Assembly (NCBI GenBank): GCA_031177685.1
Contig: JAPSGI010000004.1
Coordinates: 1-64,000 of the forward strand
Source: Solirubrobacteraceae bacterium
GTDB lineage: Bacteria; Actinomycetota; Thermoleophilia; Solirubrobacterales; Solirubrobacteraceae
Length of the DNA stretch: 64,000 nucleotides
Direction of reading: 5' to 3'
Part shown: positions 49,932 through 59,115 of the stretch, piece after piece
How the letters are laid out: each line of letters begins with the position of its first letter
Position numbering within the stretch: position 1 is the first letter of the stretch
Position numbers and translations under genes: made by a program
Notes under the pieces: generated by a model
Seen by the model: the letters and a program-made list of their open reading frames with translations, nothing else
Told to the model about the DNA's origin: nothing
Databases searched by the model: none

Positions 49932-51241
49932 GTGGTCATCTCCTGTGCCGCGGTGCTGGTGGGGGAAGCCTTGCACGTCCGGCGCCTGCGCTCCGCTCGA
50001 CGCTCGCGCTCCTCGCCCACCAGCGGGCCCAGCAGCGCGACGCCGGCCAGCTGGCAGACCGCCAGCGCCGCCCAGGAGAGTGCCCACGAGGTGGCGACGA
50101 CGGCGGCGGCGAAGACCACCGGCGCGAGCGCACCCGCGCCGTTGAGCATCGTGTTCTGCACGCCGATCGCCGTGCCGGCGCGCTCGCGCCCGGACATCTC
50201 GGTCGCGGCGGTCAGCGACAGCGCGTTCCAGCTGGACGCCAGCACGCCCCCCGCCAGCAGCGCGACCAGCAGCAGCGGCGTCGGCGCGCCCGTCGCCTCC
50301 AGGCCGCCGGCCGCGAGCAGCAGCACGCAGGACGCCGCGACGAGGCGGCGCAGGGGCGCGACCCGCTCGTCGAGGCGGTCCGACCAGCGCCCGACCGCGA
50401 CGCGCGCGACCGCGCCGCCGACGTACAGGAAGGCCAGCGCGCCGGCCGCCGCGGTGACCGACCAGCCCTTCTCGTCGTGCAGGAAGACCACGAGGAACCC
50501 GAACAGCGCGGACTGCGCGACGACCACGAGCGAGCTGCCGATGCCCAGGCGCCACAGCCGGCGGTCGCGGTGCGGCGCGGGCGCGACGATCGACGGGCGG
50601 CCGGCGAACGCGGCCGGCGGCGGCTCGCGCATCCAGCGCCACGAGCCCAGCGCGGCGGCCGCGCAGCCCGCCGCCAGCGCGAGCAGCGCGGCGCGCAGGT
50701 CCCCCCAAACGACGAGCAGCGGGAGCGCGACGGCGGCGACCGCGCCGCCCAGCGGAACCCCGGTCTGGCGGATGCCCAGCGCCATCCCGCGCTCGGAGCG
50801 CCCGAACCAGCTCATGATCGCCCGGCCGCTGGCGCCGATCGCGCTGGAGGCGGCCATGCCGGCGACCAGGAGCGCGGCCAGCAGCCATCCGTAGCCCGGC
50901 GCGGCGGCGGCGCCGACCAGGGCTCCGGCCGCGGCGGCGAGTCCGGCCGTGAGCACGATGCGCTCGCCGATGCGGTCGGCGAGCACGCCCCACGCGAACA
51001 GCGTGAGGAAGATCCCGACGTTCACGCTCGCCAGCACGACGCCCAGCTGCTCCAGGGACAGCGAGAACTCGCCCCGCAGCGCGGGAGCAAGCGACGGGAG
51101 CCCCTGGCGCAGGCCCGAGATCGCGGTCTGGGACAGCAGTCCGACCGCGAGGACGACCCAGCGGTAGTCGAGGCTGCGCGCCCCGGCGCGCAGGCCCCGT
51201 CTCAAGTTCGTCGCGGGTGCGGCCAGCGAGCGCGCCGTCAC
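49928..51241 (-). CDS. MFS transporter
   Basis: A 437-residue major facilitator with about 12 hydrophobic helices. The loop 2-3 motif appears as GVLADRIGERIVLTAG and the related loop 8-9 motif as GRWSDRLDERVAPL. Substrate not predictable; the overall look is of the NarK/OFA or efflux-type small-molecule carriers. The GTG start overlaps the stop of the upstream CGNR regulator (51238-51241), which suggests that regulator controls it. Confidence 0.88.
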   Translation of the reverse strand: MTARSLAAPATNLRRGLRAGARSLDYRWVVLAVGLLSQTAISGLRQGLPSLAPALRGEFSLSLEQLGVVLASVNVGIFLTLFAWGVLADRIGERIVLTAGLAAAAGALVGAAAAPGYGWLLAALLVAGMAASSAIGASGRAIMSWFGRSERGMALGIRQTGVPLGGAVAAVALPLLVVWGDLRAALLALAAGCAAAALGSWRWMREPPPAAFAGRPSIVAPAPHRDRRLWRLGIGSSLVVVAQSALFGFLVVFLHDEKGWSVTAAAGALAFLYVGGAVARVAVGRWSDRLDERVAPLRRLVAASCVLLLAAGGLEATGAPTPLLLVALLAGGVLASSWNALSLTAATEMSGRERAGTAIGVQNTMLNGAGALAPVVFAAAVVATSWALSWAALAVCQLAGVALLGPLVGEERERRAERRRRTCKASPTSTAAQEMTT

Positions 51242-51807
51242 GCGCGCGCCGCCTCACGGGCGCGGACCCGGTGCCGCCGCGCCTTGGCGACGTTGCCGCA
51301 GCGGCTCATCGAGCACCATCTCCGCATTCCCGCCGGAGAGCGGTCGTAGAAGCGCATGGCGCAGCCCTCGCCCGCGCAGATGCGGATGCGCGCCCGCTGC
51401 TCGGGGACGCCGAGCAGCGTCGCGGCGTCCAGTGCGATCGTGCCCAGCGCGCGCCGTGGCGAGTCGGCCGCGGGGCGCTCGCCGAGCCGCGGCAGCCCAT
51501 CCGCGCCGGTCGCGAGCCGGGGGCGGGTGCCGGCGTGGACCAGCCAGCCGTCGATCGCCTCCAGCGCGCCGGCCGGGACGGTCGCGCCCGCCACGAGCGC
51601 GACCACGCCGCGGTCGATCGCCTCGCGCAGGGCACGCGCGTCGTCCAGGACCGCGCGCCGCACGCGCATGGGCGCCGGCAGCAGCTCCGCGGCCACCAGC
51701 CACTCGCCGAGGTCCTCGGCGGTGAGGAGCGTCTCGGCGTCTCGGCGCGTGTTCGCGAAGTCCAGCGCGGGGCGCCCGCCGAGCCAGGGCCAGCGGTCAG
51801 TGCGCAT
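51238..51807 (-). CDS. CGNR zinc-finger transcriptional regulator (ABATE domain)
   Basis: A 189-residue protein. The N-terminal 120 residues match the ABATE stress-sensor region (GRPALDFANTRRDAETLLTA), and the C-terminus carries the CGNR finger: RICAGEGCAMRFYD then WCSMSRCGNVAKARRHR. It likely regulates the operon it heads (regulator, MFS transporter, citrate synthase), whose genes overlap by 4 nt each. TAAGAT ends 6 nt before the ATG (minus strand, 51814-51819). Confidence 0.9.
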   Translation of the reverse strand: MRTDRWPWLGGRPALDFANTRRDAETLLTAEDLGEWLVAAELLPAPMRVRRAVLDDARALREAIDRGVVALVAGATVPAGALEAIDGWLVHAGTRPRLATGADGLPRLGERPAADSPRRALGTIALDAATLLGVPEQRARIRICAGEGCAMRFYDRSPAGMRRWCSMSRCGNVAKARRHRVRAREAARA

Positions 51808-51864
51808 AACCGCATCTTAGCAACCTACAGGTTACGCGCTCGAAGCGCCGTAGTGTTCGCCGCC

Positions 51865-53292
51865 GTGGCCGACGCCACCCTGACCGAGCTGCTGTACCGG
51901 CCCGCCACCGAGCTGGCGGGCCTCGTACGCGCCGGCGAGGTGACCTCGCGCGAGCTCGTCGAAGCCTCGCTGGAGCGCATCGAGGCGCTCAACCCGGCGC
52001 TGAACGCCTTCATCCTGGTGGACGCGGACGGCGCGCTGGCCGCGGCCGACGCGATCGGCCCGGGCGACGAACGCCCCTTCGCGGGCGTGCCGATCGCCAT
52101 CAAGGACATCGGGCCGGCGTGGGGCGGCAAGCCGCTCACCTACGGGTCCGACCTGTTCGGCGACTTCACGCCGCCCCACGACGGCAACGTGGTCCGGCGG
52201 CTGCTGGGCGCCGGCTTCGTCCCCGTCGGCAAGACGAACGTGCCCGAGATGGGCATCCTGAACGTCACCGAGCCGCGCCGCTACGGGCCCACGCGCAACC
52301 CCTGGGACACCGAGCGCACGCCCGGCGGCTCCTCGGGCGGGTCCGCGGCCGCCACCGCCGCCGGCATGGTCCCGATCGCGCACGGCAACGACGGCGGCGG
52401 CTCGATCCGCATCCCGGCCGCGTGCTGCGGTCTCGTCGGGCTCAAAGCCGCGCGCGGACGCGTCTCCTCGGCCCCCGTCCTGGGCGAGAGCTTCCTGGCC
52501 ATAGACGGCGTCGTCTCGCGCACGGTGCAGGACACCGCGCGCGTCCTCGACCTGCTCGCGGGCCCCGAGCTCGGCGACGCCAGCTGGGCGCCCCCGCCGG
52601 CCGAGCCCTTCGCCGCCGCCCTGGAACGCGAGCCCGCCGGCCTGCGGATCGCCCTCGCGCTCAACCCGCCGATCGAGGCCCCGCTGGATCCGGTGATGGC
52701 GCGGGCCGTGGCCGACGCCGGCGAGCTGCTCGCCTCCCTCGGCCACGAGGTCGAGGAGGTCGAGCTGCCGTGGGACGCGATCGACCTCTTCCGCGAGTTC
52801 ACCAAGGTCTGGGCGGTGGGGATCGGGACGACCGTCGACTTCGCCGCGCGCATGAGCGGGCAGGAGCCCGGGCCGGGCAACGCGGAGGCGCTCACGCTCG
52901 ACCTCTGGCGCGGTGCCCGCGAGCTCGACGGGATCGAGCACATGCGGGCGCTGGTGACGATGCAGGCCTACGGGCGGCTGGTCGTGGCCGCGATGTCGCC
53001 CTACGACGCCGTGCTGTGCCCGGTGATGGCCAAGCGTCAGGTGCGCATCGGGGAGATCGACTCGGAGACCGGCATGGAGGCCTTCCACGCGGCGGGCCAG
53101 TTCACGCCCTATACGGCCGCCCTGAACGTCACGGGCCAGCCGGCGATCTCGCTGCCGCTGTTCCACGACGACGGCCTGCCCGTCCCCGTGCAGGCGATCG
53201 GCCGCCCGGCGGGCGAGCTCGAGCTGCTCGCGCTCGCCGCGCAGGTGGAGCGCGCGCGGCCCTGGGCCGACCGGCGCCCGGAGGGGCTCTAG
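51865..53292 (+). CDS. Amidase (amidase signature family)
   Basis: A 475-residue enzyme of the Ser-cisSer-Lys amidases. Lys is in VPIAIKDIGPAW, the cis-Ser in the GSSGGSAAATAAG signature, and the acyl-enzyme Ser in DGGGSIRIPAACCGLVG. Targets in the family range from Gln-tRNA to small amides; there is no GatB/GatC nearby, so it is not a GatCAB subunit. The GTG start at 51865 has TAGTGT 8 nt upstream (51851-51856). The stop overlaps the convergent NmrA-like gene. Confidence 0.9.
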   Translation: MADATLTELLYRPATELAGLVRAGEVTSRELVEASLERIEALNPALNAFILVDADGALAAADAIGPGDERPFAGVPIAIKDIGPAWGGKPLTYGSDLFGDFTPPHDGNVVRRLLGAGFVPVGKTNVPEMGILNVTEPRRYGPTRNPWDTERTPGGSSGGSAAATAAGMVPIAHGNDGGGSIRIPAACCGLVGLKAARGRVSSAPVLGESFLAIDGVVSRTVQDTARVLDLLAGPELGDASWAPPPAEPFAAALEREPAGLRIALALNPPIEAPLDPVMARAVADAGELLASLGHEVEEVELPWDAIDLFREFTKVWAVGIGTTVDFAARMSGQEPGPGNAEALTLDLWRGARELDGIEHMRALVTMQAYGRLVVAAMSPYDAVLCPVMAKRQVRIGEIDSETGMEAFHAAGQFTPYTAALNVTGQPAISLPLFHDDGLPVPVQAIGRPAGELELLALAAQVERARPWADRRPEGL

Positions 53293-54170
53293 CCGGCGCC
53301 CAGCACGGCGCGCATCGGTTTGGGCCGCACGCCGAGGCGCTCGGCGTCCGCCGTACCGCTGCGCGAGGTCATCGGCACCTCCATGAGCTCGACCTCGTCC
53401 CACGTGGCGAAGACGGCGTTGCCGGCGACCACCTGCGCCGCGCGCAGCGCCAGCCGGGTGAGCGGCAGCGGCACGTGGACGACCGGCCGGCGCCGTCCGA
53501 AGGATCGCAGCGCGATGCGCACGATCTGCTCGTAGGACAGCGTGTCGGGCCCGGCCAGCTCGTAGCGCTCGCGCCCGTCGTCCTCGCCGTCGAGCACCGC
53601 CAGGACGCAGTCGGCGACGTCGTCGGCCCAGATCGGCTGATACAGCGCGCGCGCCGAGCCGCTCACGGGCATCGCCGGCAGCAGCAGGGAGAGACGCTCG
53701 AGCAGCGTGAGGAACGGGTCGCCTGGCGAGTAGACGATGGAGGGCGCGAGGATCGTGGCCGGCACGCCGGCCTCGCTCACCGCCTGCTCGGCCAGCGCCT
53801 TGGCCCGGAAGAAGCGCGCGCGGCTGAAGCGCGAGGCTTCCAGCGCGGAGAAGAACACGAAGCGCTCGACGCCCGCCCGCTCGGCGGCCTGGACCATCCG
53901 CCACGTGGCCACGCCGTTGAGCTCCTCGATGGAGCCGACTGGCTGGTCGCGGATCGACGCCGCGCAGTGCACGACGGTGTTCACCCCGCGCATGGCGTGG
54001 CGAAAGGACAGCGGGTCGGTGAGGTCGCCCAGCGCGATCTGCACGCGCACGCGCTGGTCGCCCAGCTTGCGCGGGTCGCGCACGAGGCAGCGCACCGGCT
54101 CGGGCCGCCCGGTCAGGCGGCGCAGGAGCGTGGAGCCGATCAGCCCCGTGGCTCCGGTCAGGAGGATCAC
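53289..54170 (-). CDS. NmrA/atypical SDR NAD(P)-binding protein
   Basis: A 293-residue protein with the Rossmann motif MILLTGATGLIGSTLLRRLT and an NADP-type tail in LVRDPRKLG. The usual Tyr-x3-Lys is absent at the expected place (FFRAKALAEQAVSE carries Lys only), placing it among atypical SDRs such as the NDUFA9/complex I-like and isoflavone-reductase groups. GTG 54170 overlaps the methyltransferase stop by 4 nt, indicating co-translation. Confidence 0.85.
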   Translation of the reverse strand: MILLTGATGLIGSTLLRRLTGRPEPVRCLVRDPRKLGDQRVRVQIALGDLTDPLSFRHAMRGVNTVVHCAASIRDQPVGSIEELNGVATWRMVQAAERAGVERFVFFSALEASRFSRARFFRAKALAEQAVSEAGVPATILAPSIVYSPGDPFLTLLERLSLLLPAMPVSGSARALYQPIWADDVADCVLAVLDGEDDGRERYELAGPDTLSYEQIVRIALRSFGRRRPVVHVPLPLTRLALRAAQVVAGNAVFATWDEVELMEVPMTSRSGTADAERLGVRPKPMRAVLGAG

Positions 54171-55186
54171 GCCGGCCGCTGCGCCACGAGCATCACGCGC
54201 CACGGCCGGGCCTCGTTGCGGTGCAGGTCGACCCGCGCGAACCCGGCGTCGTGCAGCCAGCCCGTCATCTCCGTGCGGGTGTACGTGCGCGCGCGACTCA
54301 TCGCGTAGAAGAGGAGCCCCGACAGCGCGCCGAGCGGATGGATCTCGTCGCCCGGCTGCGGGCGGTCGGTCTCGCCCACGACCAGGCAGCCGCCGGGCCG
54401 CAGCGCCGCCCGCGCGCGCTCGAACAGGCGCACGTTCTCGCCCATCGACAGGTGATGGACGAGGTTGAAGCACGAGACCACGTCGAGGCCGTCGCCCAGC
54501 TGCGAGTCGAGCGCGTCGCCCTCGCGGAACGCGACCCGGTCGGCGAAGCCCTGCTCCGCGACGATCCGCTGACCGACGGCCACGCTGGCGGGCAGGTCGA
54601 GCACGGTCGCCCGCAGATGCGGGTGGCGCCGGCACATCGCCATTGCGAACGCGCCGTGCCCGCCCGCGACGTCGACCATCGTTCGAGCGTCGCTCACGGG
54701 GACGACCGCCGCGTTGTCGTCGTGGTCGTGGCGCGACGACTCGAACAGGCCGCGGATGTACGCATCCCACAGCGGGTCGCCGGGCGCGACGTCGTGCCAG
54801 CCGACCGGCTCGCCGGTGCGCATCACCTCGTCCAGCCGCGCCAGCGTCGTCCAGTGGTGGGCGTTCTGGGCGCCCAGGAAGGCCGCGACGGACTCCGGCG
54901 AGCTGGGGACGAGCATCCGGCGCACCTCGGCAGCGGGCGCGAGCTCGCCGTCCTCGCCGGCGGGTTCGAGGTAGCCCAGCGACCGCAGGGCGTCGAGCAG
55001 CGTCTCCACGCCCAGCGGGTCGAGATCGAGGCGCTCGGCCAGGCCCGCGGCCGTGTCCGGGCGCTCGGCGAGGGCCCCGAAGACGTCCAGCGTGCAGCCG
55101 GAGATGACCGCTCGGGCGGCGAGCATGCCTCGGAAGGCGTCCGCGTACGGGTCGGGGAGGGTTCTGCCTAGAATGGGCGCCCCCAT
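54167..55186 (-). CDS. SAM-dependent O-methyltransferase
   Basis: A 339-residue methyltransferase of the plant-type COMT/antibiotic O-methyltransferase family. The N-terminal dimerisation winged helix (TAAGLAERLDLDPLGVETLL) precedes the Rossmann fold with SAM motif MVDVAGGHGAFAMAMCRRHP, DLPASVAVGQ and the catalytic region SCFNLVHHLSMGENVRLFER. ATG 55186 keeps the whole dimerisation domain; an ATG at 55126 is an alternative, since the fdx promoter overlaps the first codons. Acceptor substrate unknown. Confidence 0.87.
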   Translation of the reverse strand: MGAPILGRTLPDPYADAFRGMLAARAVISGCTLDVFGALAERPDTAAGLAERLDLDPLGVETLLDALRSLGYLEPAGEDGELAPAAEVRRMLVPSSPESVAAFLGAQNAHHWTTLARLDEVMRTGEPVGWHDVAPGDPLWDAYIRGLFESSRHDHDDNAAVVPVSDARTMVDVAGGHGAFAMAMCRRHPHLRATVLDLPASVAVGQRIVAEQGFADRVAFREGDALDSQLGDGLDVVSCFNLVHHLSMGENVRLFERARAALRPGGCLVVGETDRPQPGDEIHPLGALSGLLFYAMSRARTYTRTEMTGWLHDAGFARVDLHRNEARPWRVMLVAQRPA

Positions 55187-55216
55187 TCCGAAGAAATCGA
55201 GGACGCTGAACACTCT

Positions 55217-55480
55217 ATGGCCTACGTCATCGCGGAGCCCTGCATCGGCACGAAGGACAATTCGTGCGTAGAGGTCTGCCCGGTCGACTGCATCCATCCG
55301 ACGCCGGACGAGCCCGACTACGACAAGGTCGAGATGCTCTACATCGATCCGGAGGAATGCATCGACTGCGACGCGTGCGTCGAGGCCTGCCCCGTGGACG
55401 CCTGCTTCGCGGAGGACCAGCTTCCGCCCGAGTGGGAGAAGTACACGCAGCTCAACGCGGAGTACTACGCCGGTCGCTGA
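55217..55480 (+). CDS. fdxA: Seven-iron ferredoxin (FdxA-type)
   Basis: An 87-residue ferredoxin with [3Fe-4S] and [4Fe-4S] binding patterns: Cys9, Cys17, Cys21 and Cys25 around KDNSCVEVCPVDCIHP, then CIDCDACVEACP with the second cluster. The C-terminal acidic extension EDQLPPEWEKYTQLNAEYYA is typical of actinobacterial FdxA. TAGAAT (55169-55174) may be its -10, with a short leader. It is divergent from the methyltransferase. Confidence 0.93.
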   Translation: MAYVIAEPCIGTKDNSCVEVCPVDCIHPTPDEPDYDKVEMLYIDPEECIDCDACVEACPVDACFAEDQLPPEWEKYTQLNAEYYAGR

Positions 55481-55496
55481 GGCGCACGGGGCGGCC

Positions 55497-55539
55497 CGTA
55501 CCGGGAATGGACCGGTACGTGGGCTACCCTTCCGGGTAG
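55497..55539 (+). terminator. Two hairpins after fdxA
   Basis: CGTACCGG (55497-55504) pairs with CCGGTACG (55512-55519) around 7 nt; CTACCC-ttcc-GGGTAG follows at 55524-55539. No T-run is present, but the site ends the ferredoxin transcript region before the next small gene. Confidence 0.5.
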
Positions 55540-55580
55540 GCGGACGCCATGGCGCCCGCGGAGGCGACCGAGAGGATCAT

Positions 55581-55745
55581 GTGAAGAGCCAGCAGCAACG
55601 CGCCGAGGAAAAGCGCAAGGAGAAGCTCGAGGAGATCGAGCAGCAGGTGCGGGACGGGACACTGGTCATCCGGCAGATGACCGACAAGGAGCGGGCCAAG
55701 AACCCCCCGAAGCCCCGTCAGCCGCGCCGTGGCCGTGGTCGCTGA
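55581..55745 (+). CDS. Small charged helical protein of 54 residues
   Basis: A frame starting at GTG (VKSQQQRAEEKRKEKLEEIE), strongly helical and charged, then a VRDGTLVIRQMTDKERAKNP segment and a basic PRQPRRGRGR tail. GAGAGG lies about 7 nt upstream. It overlaps the desaturase start by 17 bp, which suggests coupling. No known family; a nucleic-acid or membrane-surface role is possible. Confidence 0.6.
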   Translation: MKSQQQRAEEKRKEKLEEIEQQVRDGTLVIRQMTDKERAKNPPKPRQPRRGRGR

Positions 55746-56682
55746 GCCCGCCGTCTCGACAGACGACGTCGAGCCGGTTCTTCACGAGACGCGCGACCGG
55801 ATCATCACCGGCTTCGTCACCGTGGCCCCGATCGTCGCCCTGGGGGTCGTGGTCTGGCAGGCGTGGTCGCACTCCCTGCACTGGCGCGACGTCCTGGTCT
55901 TTGGCGTGCTGTACGCCGCGACGGGGCTGGGCGTGACCGTCGGCTTCCACCGCCTGTTCACGCATCGCAGCTTCTGCACCGTGCCCGCGGTGCGCTTCGT
56001 CTTCGCGGCGCTCGGCTCGATGGCGATCGAGGGGCCGATCATCTCCTGGGTCGCGGATCACCGCAAGCACCACGCCTTCTCCGACCAGGAGGGCGACCCC
56101 CACAGCCCGCACGTCGGTCACGGCGGCGGCTGGCGCGGCGCGCTCAAGGGCCTGGCACACGCACACGTGGGCTGGCTGTTCATCCACACCCACCGGGGCC
56201 GACGCGAGCGCTACGCGCCCGACCTCCTGCAGGACCCGGTCGTGCGCTTCGTGGACCGGACGTTCGTCTTCTGGGCGCTGGCCGGCCTCGGCTTGGCTTT
56301 CGCGCTGGGATGGGCGCTGGGCGGGACGATCGCCGCCGGGCTCACCGGGCTGCTGTGGGGCGGCGCCGTGCGGATGCTCGTCCTGCACCACGTCACGTAC
56401 AGCATCAACTCGCTGTGCCACTTCTTCGGGCGCAAGACGTTCGACACGGGCGACGAGTCGCGCAACCTGGCCTGGCTCTCGCTGCTCTCCTTCGGCGAGG
56501 CGTGGCACAACAACCACCACGCCTTCCCGACATCGGCGGTCCACGGTCTGCGACGATGGCAACCCGACCCGTCCGCCTTCGTGATCGCAACGCTGGAGCG
56601 GATGGGCCTGGCCTGGAATGTCGTCCGTATCAGCCCCGAGCGACAGCAGCGCAAGGCGCGTCCCGCCTCCGCCACCGCCTGA
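55729..56682 (+). CDS. Acyl-CoA/acyl-lipid delta-9-type fatty acid desaturase
   Basis: A 317-residue membrane di-iron enzyme inserting a cis double bond in fatty acyl chains. The three histidine boxes are complete: HRLFTH, HRKHH and HNNHH. Four or so hydrophobic helices surround them, and DPHSPHVGHG and the C-terminal region fit the desaturase fold. The GTG start lies inside the 54-residue gene, and the 3' end overlaps the CFA synthase by 65 bp, so the cassette is tightly linked. Confidence 0.92.
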   Translation: MAVVAEPAVSTDDVEPVLHETRDRIITGFVTVAPIVALGVVVWQAWSHSLHWRDVLVFGVLYAATGLGVTVGFHRLFTHRSFCTVPAVRFVFAALGSMAIEGPIISWVADHRKHHAFSDQEGDPHSPHVGHGGGWRGALKGLAHAHVGWLFIHTHRGRRERYAPDLLQDPVVRFVDRTFVFWALAGLGLAFALGWALGGTIAAGLTGLLWGGAVRMLVLHHVTYSINSLCHFFGRKTFDTGDESRNLAWLSLLSFGEAWHNNHHAFPTSAVHGLRRWQPDPSAFVIATLERMGLAWNVVRISPERQQRKARPASATA

Positions 56683-57916
56683 CTTCGAGCGCAGGTCCAA
56701 CGGACGGCGCCCGCTGCTGTCGTCCACGGGTCCGCTGCGCGCGGAGCTGCAGCGCGCGCTGCCCCAGCGACCGTTCGCGGTCGAGCTGTGGGACGGCAGC
56801 CGCGTCGAGCCCACCCAGCCGGGCGGCCCGACGTTCTTTGCCCGCTCGCCGGCGGCCGTCGGCCACGTGCTGCGCGCGCCCGGGCAGCTGGGCCTCGGCC
56901 GCGCCTACGTGGCCGGCGCGCTGGAGCCCGACGACCTGGACGCCGCGCTGGCGCTGCTTGACGAGTGGAAGCCGCCGGCGCTGGACGGCGCGGCGCGCGC
57001 GCGGCTGGCGCTCGCCGCCGCCCGCGCGCACGGCCTGGCGCCGCCCCCTCCCGTACCGGTGTCCGAGCTGCGCCCGCGCGGCACGCGACACAGCCGCGAG
57101 CGCGACGCCCGTGCGGTGCGCCACCACTACGACGTCTCCAATGAGTTCTTCGCGCTCTTCCTCGGCCCCTCGATGACGTACAGCTGCGCGATCTTCTCGC
57201 GCGGCGCGAAGACGCTGGAGGAGGCGCAGGAGGCCAAGCTCGAGCTCGTGGCGACCAAGCTGGCGCTGCAGCCGGGCGAGCGCGTCCTCGACGTTGGCTG
57301 CGGCTGGGGCAGCTTCGTGCTGCACGCGGCCACCCGCCACGGCGTGCACGTGACCGGGATCACGCTGTCGCAGCCGCAGGCCCGCCGGGCGCGCGAGCGC
57401 GCCGAGGCGGCGGGCGTGGCGGACCGCGTGGACATCCGGGTCGCGGACTACCGCGACCTGCGCGGCGAGCGCTTCGACGCGATCGCCTCGATCGGGATGG
57501 TCGAGCACGTCGGCGCCGCCAACATCGACCTGTACGCCGAGCAGCTCGCCGGCCTGCTCGAGCCCGGCGGGCGCCTGCTCAACCACGGCATCGCGCGCCT
57601 GCGCCACGGCGACCCCGAGGCGGGGCCGTTCTCCGAGCGCTACGTGTTCCCCGACGCCGCGCCGCTGCACGTCTCGCGGATCCTCTTCGCGCTGGAGCGG
57701 GCGGGCTTCGAGACTCACCTGGTCGAGGGCTTTCGCTCCGACTACGCGCAGACGCTGCGCCACTGGGCGGGCAACCTCGACGAGCGCCTGGACGAGGCCG
57801 TTCGCCTGGCCGGCCCCGAGCGCGTGCGCGTCTGGCGGCTCTACCTGCGCGCCGCGCGGCGCGGGTTCGAGACGGGCTTCACGTCCGTCTACCAGGTGTC
57901 GGCCACGCGGCCCTAG
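56618..57916 (+). CDS. cfa: Cyclopropane-fatty-acyl-phospholipid synthase
   Basis: A 432-residue SAM-dependent enzyme that turns unsaturated acyl chains of phospholipids into cyclopropane (or related methylated) chains. RHHYDVSNEFFALFLGPSMT is the classic CFA motif, with SAM binding in VLDVGCGWGSFVLHAATRHG and the catalytic SIGMVEHVGAAN. It follows the desaturase with a 65-bp overlap, an obvious substrate-supply link: the desaturase makes the double bond it modifies. A Pro-rich N-terminal extension precedes the core. Mrp stop overlaps its end. Confidence 0.92.
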   Translation: MSSVSAPSDSSARRVPPPPPPDFERRSNGRRPLLSSTGPLRAELQRALPQRPFAVELWDGSRVEPTQPGGPTFFARSPAAVGHVLRAPGQLGLGRAYVAGALEPDDLDAALALLDEWKPPALDGAARARLALAAARAHGLAPPPPVPVSELRPRGTRHSRERDARAVRHHYDVSNEFFALFLGPSMTYSCAIFSRGAKTLEEAQEAKLELVATKLALQPGERVLDVGCGWGSFVLHAATRHGVHVTGITLSQPQARRARERAEAAGVADRVDIRVADYRDLRGERFDAIASIGMVEHVGAANIDLYAEQLAGLLEPGGRLLNHGIARLRHGDPEAGPFSERYVFPDAAPLHVSRILFALERAGFETHLVEGFRSDYAQTLRHWAGNLDERLDEAVRLAGPERVRVWRLYLRAARRGFETGFTSVYQVSATRP

Positions 57917-59049
57917 GCCATCGGGAGCGACATGCCCACCGGCTGCGGCGCCGCGGCCGGCGAGGGCGCCTGCATGACCGGCAGCTCCACCGGCGTGGCG
58001 GCGATGATCCCGCGCGCGACGTGGCGGATGGCCTGCGCGGCGGGATCGTCGGGATCCGCCAGCACCAGCGGCGTGCCCGCGTCGGAGTGCTCGCGCAGCG
58101 GCATGGTCAGCGGGACCTTGCCCAGCAGCGGCACGTCGAGCTCGTCGGCCAGCAGCTGGCCGCCGCCCTCGCCGAAGATCGGATAGCGCTCGCCGCCGGG
58201 CGTCGTGAAGCCGGCCATGTTCTCCACGACGCCGGCGAGCTCGAGCTTGAACTTCAGCGCCAGCTCGGCGGCGCGGCGCGCCACGCGCTGCGCGGCGGGC
58301 TGAGGCGTCGTGCAGACCACGAACTTGGCCTGCGGCAGCAGCTGGGCCAGCGTCATCGAGACGTCGCCGGTGCCCGGCGGCAGGTCGACGATCAGGTAGT
58401 CCAGCTCGCCCCAGGCGACGTCCTCGAGGAACTGCTGAAGCGCCTTGTGCAGCATCGGGCCGCGCCAGACCACGGCCTGGTCCTCCTCCAGGAAGAACCC
58501 GATCGACATGACCTTCACGCCGTGCGCCTCGAGCGGGAGGATCTTGCGCTCGGCCGAGACCTTGGGCCGCTGCGCGCCGAGGCCGAGCATGCGCGGGATC
58601 GAGTAGCCCCACACGTCGGCGTCCAGCGCGCCGGCGCGCTTGCCCTCGGCGGCGAAGGCGGCGGCCAGGTTGGCGGTCAGCGTGGACTTGCCCACGCCCC
58701 CCTTGCCGGAGGCGACGCAGATCACGTTGCCCACCTCGGCCAGCGCGCCCTCGGGCAGCGCCGCGCGCCCCAGCTTCTGCTGCAGGCGCCCCTTCTCGGT
58801 GTCGGTCAGCACGTCGAAGCCGACGTTCACCCGCTCGACGCCCTCCAGCGCGGAGACGGCGTTGACGACCGCGGTCTCGAAGTGGTTGCGGATCGGGCAG
58901 CCGGGCGTGGTGAGCGAGACGGTCACGTCCACGGCCCCGCCGTCGCCGAACTCGATGGAGCGGACCATCTCCAGCTCGACGATGTCCCGGCGCAGCTCGG
59001 GGTCGATGACCGCGCGCAGAGCCTCCATGACCTGTTCGCGATTCGGCAT
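57913..59049 (-). CDS. mrp: Mrp/NBP35-type P-loop Fe-S cluster carrier ATPase
   Basis: A 378-residue protein: an N-terminal MIP18/DUF59 domain (VMEALRAVIDPELRRDIVEL, about 1-90), then a P-loop ATPase with VASGKGGVGKSTLTANLAAA, the LDADVWGYSIPRMLGL switch and DLPPGTGDVSMTL. No conserved CxxC pair of the usual Mrp C-terminus is visible in my reading, so cluster binding may rely on other residues. CAGAAT (minus strand, 59058-59063) is 8 nt before the ATG, so leaderless transcription is likely. Confidence 0.88.
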   Translation of the reverse strand: MPNREQVMEALRAVIDPELRRDIVELEMVRSIEFGDGGAVDVTVSLTTPGCPIRNHFETAVVNAVSALEGVERVNVGFDVLTDTEKGRLQQKLGRAALPEGALAEVGNVICVASGKGGVGKSTLTANLAAAFAAEGKRAGALDADVWGYSIPRMLGLGAQRPKVSAERKILPLEAHGVKVMSIGFFLEEDQAVVWRGPMLHKALQQFLEDVAWGELDYLIVDLPPGTGDVSMTLAQLLPQAKFVVCTTPQPAAQRVARRAAELALKFKLELAGVVENMAGFTTPGGERYPIFGEGGGQLLADELDVPLLGKVPLTMPLREHSDAGTPLVLADPDDPAAQAIRHVARGIIAATPVELPVMQAPSPAAAPQPVGMSLPMA

Positions 59050-59095
59050 CTGTCCCCATTCTGTCAGACGCCGAGCGCGGGCCTTTAAGACCGAC

Positions 59096-59115
59096 GGGGC
59101 GCCCAAGGGCGCCCC
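59096..59115 (-). terminator. Perfect hairpin between the histone-like gene and mrp
   Basis: GGGGCGCCC-AA-GGGCGCCCC, a 9-bp perfect stem read on the minus strand downstream of the histone-like gene and 47 bp before mrp. GTCGGTCTT follows, a weak T-rich end. Other stems, including a CCGGCAC/GTGCCGG pairing, lie in 59140-59210. Confidence 0.6.
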
